Source: UBA4416 sp048498515 (GTDB lineage Bacteria > Bacteroidota > Bacteroidia > B-17B0 > Aurantibacillaceae). From it: a stretch of 64,000 nucleotides of DNA. The position numbers and the translations under genes were made by a program. The DNA lies in NCBI GenBank assembly GCA_048498515.1, contig JBEHXV010000009.1, positions 1-64,000 on the forward strand. Direction: 5' to 3'. Shown piece by piece: positions 28,299-36,484 of this stretch (positions within the stretch are counted from its first letter, which is position 1; each line of letters begins with the position of its first letter). The notes beneath the pieces were generated by a model that saw nothing but the letters and a program-made list of their open reading frames with translations, was not told the DNA's origin and ran no database searches.

Positions 28299-29537
28299 TT
28301 ATTTAGCCTTTTTAAGGAGCTCAAAGTCTTTTTTGAAATTGAATAACTGTAAAAAACTAAGCTTATTCTCTTTCATAAAAAACGATACAAGGATAATGGT
28401 GGCCACAAAATACGAAAGACCGGCAGCATAACACGCCCCGAGCAACTGATCCTTAGAAATGAGGTAATGACTGGTGCAAACTGTTGCCAGTAAACCAAAC
28501 GCATTGGCCGTGAGCAATATTTTTTGCTTGCCCAGGCCTGCAAAATAATGGCTGATAATGGTGGCAAAGCTAATGCATAAAATGCCCGGCGACAGGTACA
28601 GCATCACCGTCTTTACATAAATAAAATCATTGCCCAACAGGAACATGAAAAATTCGCGGGGTATAAAGTACACAACCAGCACACAGCATATGCTCAGCAA
28701 TAAACAGATTTTAGCCAGCAAAAAAGTAATGCGGCCGTTATTTCCAGGATCTTTTGAATTGGCAATGTAGGTAAGTATAATTGGCGATACGCTGTTACTG
28801 ATGATCCAAACGGATTCGATGAGCGAAGAAGCGCTTGAGTAAATACCTACTAAAATGGTATTGCCCAGCAAATAAAAATTATAGCGGCTACTCAACATAT
28901 GGCACAGGTTTGCCAACTGGTTGTAAAACCCGTTCTCAATGATTTTCCTGGGTTCAAAGGCTTCCTGATGAAATTCATCTTTCCGAAAAATGGATACGAT
29001 TTGTACAATGGAAAAAACAAGGGCGCTTATAAACGAAACATACAAAGCAATAACGTAACTGTTTATAGTTTTGATATCGAAATAAAAGATACAAACCATA
29101 AGGACCAATAAAAGCAAGGCTGGTTGAAGGAAATTTAAATAATTGTACATTTTTATCCGCTCCCGGGCCAGGATAATAACCATGTGAAAAGAATGAAGGA
29201 TAATAATGAACGACAACAGGATCAGGTGAAGCCAGGGCTCTATCATCCCTATGTCAAACAATACAAATACAGCTACGCACAACAAGGTGCAAACCAGGAT
29301 CCAGGAAACACCCATGCGGTACAACCTGGTCAACGAGTAACGCGGAATAAAATACACCTGCACATAACCAGTGTAAATCTCATTAATGATCTGGATAATG
29401 GCAATGTTGGAAATAAGCAAACTCACTTGCCCGCGCACATCGCTTCCCAGCTGCCTCGACGACACCAGCAAAATAGCCAAATTAATAAGCGCCACAAAGC
29501 CTTTGGTAAATAAGGTGGATATAATGTTCTTTAACAA
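28299..29537 (-). CDS. Polysaccharide flippase-like (Wzx/MATE superfamily) membrane protein
   Basis: A 412-residue protein with about 12 hydrophobic helices and the opening FTKGFVALINLAILLVSSRQLGSDVRGQVSLL. The 'SR.LG..GRG..sL' pattern after helix 1 is typical of the oligosaccharide flippase (Wzx/PST) family, which moves undecaprenyl-linked glycans across the inner membrane. The start is a TTG at 29535-29537; no ATG fits. It is divergent from the FkbM methyltransferase and GT9 genes, making a small surface-glycan locus without a polymerase, so it may act with genes elsewhere. Confidence 0.85.
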   Translation of the reverse strand: MLKNIISTLFTKGFVALINLAILLVSSRQLGSDVRGQVSLLISNIAIIQIINEIYTGYVQVYFIPRYSLTRLYRMGVSWILVCTLLCVAVFVLFDIGMIEPWLHLILLSFIIILHSFHMVIILARERIKMYNYLNFLQPALLLLVLMVCIFYFDIKTINSYVIALYVSFISALVFSIVQIVSIFRKDEFHQEAFEPRKIIENGFYNQLANLCHMLSSRYNFYLLGNTILVGIYSSASSLIESVWIISNSVSPIILTYIANSKDPGNNGRITFLLAKICLLLSICCVLVVYFIPREFFMFLLGNDFIYVKTVMLYLSPGILCISFATIISHYFAGLGKQKILLTANAFGLLATVCTSHYLISKDQLLGACYAAGLSYFVATIILVSFFMKENKLSFLQLFNFKKDFELLKKAK

Positions 29538-29617
29538 GCGGTTTTAAAAATCAGAAATCTTAAAAATATGAATTTTTAGCGGATTGTTACATAACCATAA
29601 AATTAGCTTTATATTGT

Positions 29618-30484
29618 ATGCATATTATTTTGGATACCGTGAGGCAGTTCATTAAACGCATATTATTGGTTGTTGCCCCTTCTTTTATAAAGAAGCGGGT
29701 ATTTGCTTTTTATGGTTCATTGAACTGGAAAAGCCTTGCTGTATCGGAGCTTGACGCCGAATTATTATTGCTGGAGTTTTTTTTGAAGCCCGGCTCTGTT
29801 TTTTTTGATATTGGCACCAATAAAGGCGAATATGCCTATTACGCCGAAAAACTGACCGATCCCAAGAACATTTACTTATTCGAGCCCGAAAAAAAACTGA
29901 ACAGGCAACTCAGGGCTATTTTTAAAGATTGCCGGGTATTTGATCTTGCTTTATCTGATACGGCAGGCACCCACCTGTTTAAAATCCCTGTTATTAATGG
30001 CGTGATTGATAATTGCCTCAGCTCGCTGGAAGTGGAGAATAAGGAGGATAATGAAACCGAAGCCATTATTTATGAAGTAAAGACCGATACGCTTGACCAT
30101 TTTACAGCAGAAAAAAAAGTGCTTCCCGATTTAATCAAAGTAGATGTGGAAGGCCATGAACTGTCTGTTTTAAAAGGCGGGGAAAATTTCATTCACCAGC
30201 ATCATCCCACCTTAATTATTGAGATTGAACAACGCCATCACAAGGACCTCAACATTGAAAGCGTTTTCGAATCCTTTAACGCAAAAGGCTACCAGTGCTA
30301 CTATTATTCAAAAAAACAAAAGCAACTGTTTTCATACGAAAACAAAGCGCATTTAACCAATACCAGCAACTATTTCGGGAAACGCGATTATATCAACAAC
30401 TATATTTTCATCCACGGCAATAATAAAAGCATTCCGTCCGTTGATGACATGAACCGGCAAATAGCGGCAAAAATTAACCCTTGA
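29618..30484 (+). CDS. FkbM family methyltransferase
   Basis: A 288-residue SAM-dependent O-methyltransferase of the FkbM type. SAM motif FFDIGTNKGEYAYYAEK (about residues 65-81), IYLFEPEKKL motif with the acidic ribose-binding end, and the family signature IKVDVEGHELSVLKGG near residue 170. Such enzymes methylate sugars in polysaccharides or small molecules. The next gene begins within its stop codon (TTGA overlap), so both are translationally coupled and probably act on the same glycan. Confidence 0.9.
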   Translation: MHIILDTVRQFIKRILLVVAPSFIKKRVFAFYGSLNWKSLAVSELDAELLLLEFFLKPGSVFFDIGTNKGEYAYYAEKLTDPKNIYLFEPEKKLNRQLRAIFKDCRVFDLALSDTAGTHLFKIPVINGVIDNCLSSLEVENKEDNETEAIIYEVKTDTLDHFTAEKKVLPDLIKVDVEGHELSVLKGGENFIHQHHPTLIIEIEQRHHKDLNIESVFESFNAKGYQCYYYSKKQKQLFSYENKAHLTNTSNYFGKRDYINNYIFIHGNNKSIPSVDDMNRQIAAKINP

Positions 30485-31518
30485 GCGAAACAAAACATAA
30501 AAAAGCACTGTTCTTTTTCTCGGCAGGCGTTGGAGATGCCATCCTGCTTGTACCGCTGGTAAATCAATTAAAAAAAGAGGGTTATCATGTTACCGCTTTG
30601 TTCACCTCTCCTTTTCACTGCGAATCTATTTTTGAGAATACCAACTTGTTTGATGCCATTGAAGTGAAGAAGGGTAAAGCTTCGCTGGCGGTATTTTCGC
30701 TGTTACATTTCAGAAGCTACGATAAGGTTTTCCTGAATCACTTTGCTTACAGCCGTTCACATCTAAGCTTAGCCGCCTTATTGGGCAAAGCCGTTTATTG
30801 CAACTATAAAGATTACACCAGCGCGCAGAGCTCAAAAGCCATTCATTTTATAGAACCAAAAATCAATACACACGATGCCTTGCAAAATGTGTTTTTACAT
30901 TACAGCAACGCAACATTAAGCGATCTGAATTTTAATGTTGGTTATAAGCCTCAAAACACAAACCCGTTTCAGCTTTCAAAAAACTATGTTGTGTTACAGA
31001 TAAGTTCAGCCAATAATAATGCACCCTACAAAAACTGGCCCACCGAAAACTGGCTGGCCTTGCTTCAGTACCTTGACAGCAAGCTGCCGGGTACGCAATT
31101 GGTAGTGCTGGGCGATAAAAGTGAATTAAGCCTGACCAAAACACTCAGTGTATTAAACAATAAAAACATCATTTCACTGATCGGCAAAACACAATTAAGC
31201 GATGTGATGGAAATTTTGTTTCATTCCAAATTTTACATAGGGCTCGACAGTGGTATTATGCATATGGCTGTGGCCCTTAATAAACCGACCTTTACATTGT
31301 GGGGTGCGTCCAACCCAACACTTTATGGTTATGCATGGCTTGGCCAAGAACATAAAGTTATCAGTTTAAATTTAGCCTGCGCGCCTTGCAGCGCCTGGAT
31401 TGGAAGGAACACCAGACGGGTGGATGATCCCTTAAAATGCCCTGACTTTAAATGCATCCGTGAATTGCCGGTTGAAATGGTGACAGGAGAATTGGACGAT
31501 TTTACGAAGACCCTATAG
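30481..31518 (+). CDS. Glycosyltransferase family 9 (heptosyltransferase-like)
   Basis: A 345-residue GT-B glycosyltransferase like the ADP-heptose:LPS heptosyltransferases. N-terminal GVGDAILLVPLVNQLKKEGY domain, then the nucleotide-sugar-binding half with YVVLQISSANNN, KNWPTENWLALL, VVLGDKSE and the key FYIGLDSGIMHMAVALNKPTFTLWG block. A Cys-rich segment near the end (CAPCSAW...CPDFKCI) is typical of this family. TTG start overlapping the FkbM stop by 4 bases. Its last 42 bases are partly duplicated 67 bases downstream (see repeat). The sugar donor cannot be told from sequence. Confidence 0.9.
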   Translation: MSETKHKKALFFFSAGVGDAILLVPLVNQLKKEGYHVTALFTSPFHCESIFENTNLFDAIEVKKGKASLAVFSLLHFRSYDKVFLNHFAYSRSHLSLAALLGKAVYCNYKDYTSAQSSKAIHFIEPKINTHDALQNVFLHYSNATLSDLNFNVGYKPQNTNPFQLSKNYVVLQISSANNNAPYKNWPTENWLALLQYLDSKLPGTQLVVLGDKSELSLTKTLSVLNNKNIISLIGKTQLSDVMEILFHSKFYIGLDSGIMHMAVALNKPTFTLWGASNPTLYGYAWLGQEHKVISLNLACAPCSAWIGRNTRRVDDPLKCPDFKCIRELPVEMVTGELDDFTKTL

Positions 31519-31620
31519 AACGCAGATATAGCTGATGTATTATGATAAATTTATTATTTTTAATCCGCGTAATCTGTCGGTTGAAATGGTAGCCGCAGAA
31601 TTGGATAATTTTACAAAGAT
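31469..31620 (+). repeat. Duplicated 3' end of GT9 gene flanking a short palindromic insert
   Basis: Bases 31469-31510 (inside the GT9 gene) and 31578-31620 match at about 35 of 42 positions and in the same reading frame: VEMVTGELDDFTK versus VEMVAAELDNFTK, each with its own stop. The 67 bases between contain GAACGCAGAT near the left end and AATCCGCGTAATCTG near the right end, parts of a repeat seen again at about 31890-31910 (ATCCGCGTCATCTGCGTTC). Confidence 0.75.
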
Positions 31621-31653
31621 AATTCATTGATTTTATACAACTCATTTTCACAT

Positions 31654-31816
31654 TCAACCCCTTCAGGGTTGTCGAATTATCAAACTATTCCGGCTATTCA
31701 CATTTGACCCCTTTGGGGTCATATAATTAGATCGTAATATTTTACCTGACCCTGAAGGGGTCAAATGTGAATAGGATAAATGTTAGTAATATAATGCACA
31801 ACCCTGAAAGGGTTGA
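31654..31816. repeat. 163-bp nested palindromic repeat element
   Basis: Outer arms 31654-31672 and 31798-31816 pair at 18 of 19 positions. Inner arms 31694-31712 and 31756-31774 are exact 19-base reverse complements. Each arm is itself palindromic (AACCCCTTCAGGGTT; GACCCCTTTGGGGTC). This is the shape of a non-autonomous REP/MITE-like intergenic element. The 457-base gap from the GT9 stop to the NifU-like gene holds this element, the duplicated gene tail, a solo repeat and a terminator, and no other gene. Confidence 0.8.
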
Positions 31817-31921
31817 ATAAAATCCTGATCGTGTTCTTTTTTATGAATCATTTCTCTCAACCCAACCATGAAAATCTGTACAAATCCGTTGCATCCGCGT
31901 CATCTGCGTTCCATAAAAAAC

Positions 31922-31952
31922 AAAAAGTCCTACCCAAAACGGATAGGACCTT
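31922..31952 (-). terminator. Terminator of NifU-like gene
   Basis: GGTCCTATCC pairs with GGGTAGGAC on the minus strand across a short A/T loop, then T5, about 25 bases after the stop codon. Confidence 0.75.
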
Positions 31953-31975
31953 GTAGTATGATTAAGACCAAAAAA

Positions 31976-32215
31976 TTAAACCCTCACGGCTTGCACTGAT
32001 GTGATCTCAGGCACCGCACGTTTTATGGTTTCTTCAATACCTGCTTTCATGGTCATTTGACTCATGCTGCAAGTGCTGCAGGCGCCTTTCAGTTCCAGCA
32101 TGGCAGTATTGCCACCGGTAACCTCAAGCAACTCCACATCGCCGCCATCTGCTTCCAAATAAGGACGAATGGTTTTTAAAGCGCTTTCTACTCTATTAAA
32201 TAATTCCTGGTCCAT
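31976..32215 (-). CDS. NifU-like C-terminal domain protein (Fe-S scaffold)
   Basis: A 79-residue protein consisting only of the NifU C-terminal domain. RPYLEADGGDVELLEV and LKGACSTCSMSQMTMKAGIE carry the family signature with the CxxC pair that holds a transient Fe-S cluster; the more common form is CxxCPSS. Works in cluster delivery, alongside the SUF system in Bacteroidota. It lies 85 bases downstream of the isocitrate dehydrogenase gene on the same strand and may be read from the same promoter. Confidence 0.93.
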   Translation of the reverse strand: MDQELFNRVESALKTIRPYLEADGGDVELLEVTGGNTAMLELKGACSTCSMSQMTMKAGIEETIKRAVPEITSVQAVRV

Positions 32216-32300
32216 TTTGTATTGTTTAAAGTTTGAAGTTCAGGGTTTGAAGTTTAGATAGCATTTAAGCGACTTCAACCCTTAACCTTTAAACTATGAT

Positions 32301-33530
32301 TTATTTTCCTAATTTCTTTTTTAAATTCGAATCAATCGCATCCAAAAACTCTTCGGTATATAAATAATGCTCACCATGTTTTACATTATTACCGTGAGCG
32401 CAAACCGCTAAGTCTTTGGTCATTTTACCTGATTCAACTGTTTCTACACATACTTGTTCCAAAGCGTGGCAGAAATTAATTAACTCCTGGTTCTTGTCTA
32501 ATTTACCACGGAACTCCAAACCACGGGTCCAGGCAAAAATACTGGCAATTGGATTGGTTGATGTTGGTTTACCGTTTTGGTGATCGCGGAAGTGACGGGT
32601 TACCGTACCATGAGCCGCTTCTGCTTCCATAATAGTGCCATCCGGTGTAATCAATACCGAAGTCATTAAACCTAATGAACCAAAGCCTTGCGCTACTGAA
32701 TCGGACTGAACGTCTCCATCGTAATTTTTACAAGCCCACACAAAGTTTCCGTTCCATTTTAAAGCGGATGCTACCATGTCGTCAATTAAACGGTGTTCGT
32801 AAACAATTCCTGCAGCTTCAAATTTAGCTTTGTAATCTGCCTGGTAAATCTCTTCGAAAATATCTTTGAAACGGCCATCGTATTTTTTAAGGATGGTGTT
32901 TTTAGTAGATAAATACAAAGGCCATTTTTTGTTTAAAGCTACATTAAAGCAGGAGTGAGCAAAACCGCGGATAGACTCCTCAAGGTTATACATGCCCATT
33001 GCCACACCCGGACCAGTGAATTTGAACACTTCGTGCTCAATTACTTTTCCGTCCTCGCCTTCAAACTTCATGGTTAATTTTCCTTTTCCTGGAATTACTA
33101 AATCCGTTGCACGGTATTGATCGCCAAAAGCGTGACGGCCAACAATAATAGGAGCTGTCCAGTTGGTAACCAAACGCGGTACATTTTTGCAAACAATAGG
33201 CTCACGGAAAACAGTTCCATCCAAAATATTACGGATAGTACCGTTTGGCGATTTCCACATTTGTTTTAAGTTGAACTCTTTTACACGGGCTTCATCCGGT
33301 GTAATGGTAGCGCATTTGATCCCTACCCCATATTTTTTAATAGCTTCCGCTGCATCAATGGTTACCTGGTCATTGGTTTCATCGCGGTATTCCATTCCAA
33401 GGTCATAATATTTAATATCCACATCCAGGTATGGAACGATCAGTTTGTCTTTAATGAATTTCCAGATGATACGGGTCATTTCATCACCATCTAATTCTAC
33501 TACGGGGTTGGCTACTTTAATTTTGCTCAT
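32301..33530 (-). CDS. icd: NADP-dependent isocitrate dehydrogenase, eukaryotic-type (type II)
   Basis: A 409-residue enzyme of the TCA cycle, oxidatively decarboxylating isocitrate to 2-oxoglutarate. It is of the homodimeric subfamily otherwise known from mitochondria: VVELDGDEMTRIIW, CATITPDEARVKEF, MWKSPNGTIRNILDGTVFREPI, WACKNYDGDVQSDSVAQGFGSLGLMTS and the cofactor region EAAHGTVTRHFR. All expected isocitrate/metal-binding Asp and Arg residues are seen. Length is normal. A textbook promoter precedes it. Confidence 0.96.
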   Translation of the reverse strand: MSKIKVANPVVELDGDEMTRIIWKFIKDKLIVPYLDVDIKYYDLGMEYRDETNDQVTIDAAEAIKKYGVGIKCATITPDEARVKEFNLKQMWKSPNGTIRNILDGTVFREPIVCKNVPRLVTNWTAPIIVGRHAFGDQYRATDLVIPGKGKLTMKFEGEDGKVIEHEVFKFTGPGVAMGMYNLEESIRGFAHSCFNVALNKKWPLYLSTKNTILKKYDGRFKDIFEEIYQADYKAKFEAAGIVYEHRLIDDMVASALKWNGNFVWACKNYDGDVQSDSVAQGFGSLGLMTSVLITPDGTIMEAEAAHGTVTRHFRDHQNGKPTSTNPIASIFAWTRGLEFRGKLDKNQELINFCHALEQVCVETVESGKMTKDLAVCAHGNNVKHGEHYLYTEEFLDAIDSNLKKKLGK

Positions 33531-33574
33531 AAATACTGTTGGGTTAGGTTGAGATTGGGTTAAAAAAAGTTAGC

Positions 33575-33604
33575 CAAATTTAGAAATATATTGTTGTTGA
33601 GCAA
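33575..33604 (-). promoter_or_regulatory. Promoter of isocitrate dehydrogenase
   Basis: On the minus strand: TTG (33602-33604), exactly 19 bases, then TAAATTTG (33575-33582), a full match to TAnnTTTG. This is the best-formed promoter in the window, 44 bases upstream of the ATG. Confidence 0.75.
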
Positions 33605-33681
33605 ACAATTGTTTTTAAAAAAAACGGGCTTTTTTTATCGATATTTTAGCTACCTTTAATTGCCCCTTATCCACATTTGTC

Positions 33682-34614
33682 ATGAAAAAACTCCTCACTT
33701 ATATCCTAATCTGTTTAGCAGGCACTAACTATGCCCAGGACCAGTTGTTTAAAAAAGACAATACCAAGCTGGAAGTGAAAGTGCTGGAGATAAACCAAAC
33801 CGAGATAAAATATAAATTGTTCAGCTACCAGGACGGTCCTACCATTATCCTATCGAAAAAAGATGTGGCCCTCATCATTTACCAGAATGGCGTGCACGAG
33901 GTTATTACAAGCGAGCTTGCTCCCGAAAAGCCAACTGTTTACTATATAGGTCCGCCGCCTGAAGTGCCACCAACCCTGAGCAATAGAGACAGTAGCCTTT
34001 TCAGGCAGCTCACCACAACCCGGCATTTGGTATCCTTAAACATCCTCGATCCCCTGAATGGTTGTGCAGGTGTAAGCTATTTTACCGAATTTGCAAAGAA
34101 CTATTTGAACGTGTATGTACCAATTTCAATTGGTTTTGCCAATCCTTATTTTTCCCAGTCATCCAACAATCTGTTTGGTGTTTATAATAACTACGGCTAT
34201 GGTTATAACGGATATTCTATTTCCGATTATAAGTTCACCTCTAAAACCATTGATGCCGGCCTGGGCATTCATTTTCAAACCAGCGGCAAGCACCCTGTTA
34301 CCCATTTTATAGGACCTTATGTTGGCGTAGCCCAGTTTACAGGATCTTACCGCGAGAACATTTCGACTTATGACCAATACGGCTACCCAAACTATACGTT
34401 GGTTGACCGGAATTTTGTAATGAACAGAACATACATCTTGCTCGACAATGGTTTCCTGTTCAGGGTTACCAAAAACTTTAACATTATGATGATCGCTGGC
34501 GTTGGCTATCATATAGATTCTTACGTCAGCAAGAACGCGCCAATGAATAGCTACATCAGCCAGTTCCCTATTAATGCCTTTAAATTTGGCTTATCCTTCG
34601 GATACCGTTTTTAA
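33682..34614 (+). CDS. Exported outer-membrane-like protein of unknown function
   Basis: A 310-residue protein with signal peptide (MKKLLTYILICLAGTNYAQ). The first 70 mature residues (DNTKLEVKVLEINQTEIKYK...GVHEVI) are a beta module that Bacteroidota often place in front of outer-membrane domains. The C-terminal 190 residues alternate hydrophobic and polar residues and end FGLSFGYRF, with a terminal Phe as in beta-barrel proteins. The specific role is unknown. It lies 11 bases upstream of the first Tim44-like gene, suggesting an operon of three envelope genes. Confidence 0.7.
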   Translation: MKKLLTYILICLAGTNYAQDQLFKKDNTKLEVKVLEINQTEIKYKLFSYQDGPTIILSKKDVALIIYQNGVHEVITSELAPEKPTVYYIGPPPEVPPTLSNRDSSLFRQLTTTRHLVSLNILDPLNGCAGVSYFTEFAKNYLNVYVPISIGFANPYFSQSSNNLFGVYNNYGYGYNGYSISDYKFTSKTIDAGLGIHFQTSGKHPVTHFIGPYVGVAQFTGSYRENISTYDQYGYPNYTLVDRNFVMNRTYILLDNGFLFRVTKNFNIMMIAGVGYHIDSYVSKNAPMNSYISQFPINAFKFGLSFGYRF

Positions 34615-34625
34615 ACCCAACCATT

Positions 34626-36455
34626 ATGCCATTTCTCCCAACCACTATTTTTTCTTACAAAAAACTGATTGAGAAACTAAACGTTTTCATCTTTTTTGCG
34701 TTGGTATTTATTTCGCTGGATGCTTTGGCCCGGGCCGGAGGCGGCGGAGGCGGTGGTGGAAGCAGTTCCGATGGCGATGGCGGAGGTTCCATTATGGCAC
34801 TTTATTACCTGGTGCGTTTAATTTTTATGCTGCCTTTTCCGTTCAACTTCATTGTATTAGGCGTCATCATTTTTTTAATTTACCTGTACTATAAAAATAA
34901 TAAAGAATCATCTACCTTAAATACCCTCTCAAGTCTCGATAAAAAAGTATACGATGAAGCCAGTGTAACGCCGCTTGTAGCGGCTATTCCCGCCTTCGAC
35001 CAACAGGTATTTTACAAAAAAGTGGATACTGCCTTTTACAAGATCCAGGAAGCCTGGCAACAAAAGAACCTTAAGCCCGTACGTCAGTTCATTTCCGACG
35101 GAGTGTACCAGCGCTTTGAAGCTCAGTTCCTGATGATGAACGCGCTGGAGCAAAGTAATGTGCTCACTGATGTAAGCTTGCATGAACGCCTGATCGTATC
35201 GGTTGAGAATGATGGCAATTTTTACATTCTTCATGTAAGGCTTAATGCCAGCAATAATGATCGTTTTGAATCGAAAAAATTCAGGCAGCTCAACAGTGGC
35301 GGCTATGAATCGTATACCGAATACTGGACCTTTGTGAAAAAAGTGGACTCACAATCGCAAAAAGATATTTACAATTCCAATAATTGCCCCAACTGTGGCA
35401 GCTCCATTGAAAACAAGCTGGGCGAAGTAAGCAAATGCGATAGCTGTGGCACGCAGATCAATAACGGTGATTACGATTGGGTACTTTCGGAGATCACCCA
35501 GCCCGAAGAGTTTGCCTCTAACTTTAACCAGCTAAAAAGTCGTGGCAAGTTTTACGACAGGCTGAAAGCCAAAGGCTATAAAGGCCCCGAGTTTTCGCCG
35601 CAGTATATTGAAGATAAAGCATCGAATGCTTACCTGCAGTTAAAAATAGCACAGGCCTTTGCCGACCAGAAACGCGTGAACCGTTTTTGCTCTGCTGAGT
35701 TTACCGAAAAAACAAAAACCGCTTTCAGCAAGCCACATTTATACAACCGCTTGTTCACAAAGGATGTGAGCCTTATTAATATATATGAGGACAGCGCCAA
35801 CATTTTTGCAGCGCTCTCCATTACCTGTGTGCAACAAAAAGTAACGGTAGAAAACAACAAGTTGCAACTTATCAACTCATCGCCCGTTTCTGTGAGCGAA
35901 TACCTTATTTTAAGCCGCTCCAAAGCATTTGCACCAAATAAATACAGCGCCATGGCACACAATTGTGCCAATTGCGGCGCGCCGGTTGAAGATTCGCTGC
36001 AGCTCACCTGCAACTTTTGCGGCTCGGCATTGAATGACAACAGCAAGGATTGGATTGTGGAGAACCTCATGTCGCTAAGCGAATACAACACGCATAAGCA
36101 AGGTTTAAGCGGCTCGGTTAACAGCGCTAAGCAGGAACAAAAACTGGAAGACAGTAATTGGGATGTGCGCGATTTTGCCCTGAACAATATGATGGTAGTA
36201 GCCATGGCTGATGGTGTGATGCAGGATGAAGAACGCGACTTTTTATTAGCAACCGCCAAAGACCTTGGCTACAGTACCAAAAAAATTTCGGAACTGTTTG
36301 AGCAGGTAAAGACCAGTGGCCTGGCTTTGAAAATGCCAGCCGAACCTAAGAAACGTGACAAGGTGATGAAGCTAATGAACAGGGTTGCCAATGCCGATGG
36401 TGATTTTAATGACAAGGAAAAAGCGGTGCTGGCAGAAGCTGAGAACATGATCTGA
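34626..36455 (+). CDS. Tim44-like / double zinc-ribbon / TerB-like membrane protein, copy 1
   Basis: A 609-residue protein. N-terminal hydrophobic segment ending ALARAG, a Gly/Ser tract (about residues 39-55), a second transmembrane helix (about 60-83), then a Tim44-like domain (about 130-245: FYKIQEAWQQKNLKPVRQFISDGVYQRF, TEYWTFVKK). Zinc ribbon 1 starts at Cys254 (CPNCG...CDSCG). A second Tim44-like unit (about 310-440) leads to zinc ribbon 2 at Cys447 (CANCGAPVEDS...CNFCG). The C-terminal 110 residues look TerB-like (NMMVVAMADGVMQDEERDFL, NADGDFNDKE). The next gene is a full-length paralogue. Function unknown; Tim44-like modules bind membranes, and TerB-like domains occur in stress and metal-response proteins. 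Confidence 0.8.
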   Translation: MPFLPTTIFSYKKLIEKLNVFIFFALVFISLDALARAGGGGGGGGSSSDGDGGGSIMALYYLVRLIFMLPFPFNFIVLGVIIFLIYLYYKNNKESSTLNTLSSLDKKVYDEASVTPLVAAIPAFDQQVFYKKVDTAFYKIQEAWQQKNLKPVRQFISDGVYQRFEAQFLMMNALEQSNVLTDVSLHERLIVSVENDGNFYILHVRLNASNNDRFESKKFRQLNSGGYESYTEYWTFVKKVDSQSQKDIYNSNNCPNCGSSIENKLGEVSKCDSCGTQINNGDYDWVLSEITQPEEFASNFNQLKSRGKFYDRLKAKGYKGPEFSPQYIEDKASNAYLQLKIAQAFADQKRVNRFCSAEFTEKTKTAFSKPHLYNRLFTKDVSLINIYEDSANIFAALSITCVQQKVTVENNKLQLINSSPVSVSEYLILSRSKAFAPNKYSAMAHNCANCGAPVEDSLQLTCNFCGSALNDNSKDWIVENLMSLSEYNTHKQGLSGSVNSAKQEQKLEDSNWDVRDFALNNMMVVAMADGVMQDEERDFLLATAKDLGYSTKKISELFEQVKTSGLALKMPAEPKKRDKVMKLMNRVANADGDFNDKEKAVLAEAENMI

Positions 36456-36484
36456 ATCTTAACCATTCTCCCGATTATTTTAAT

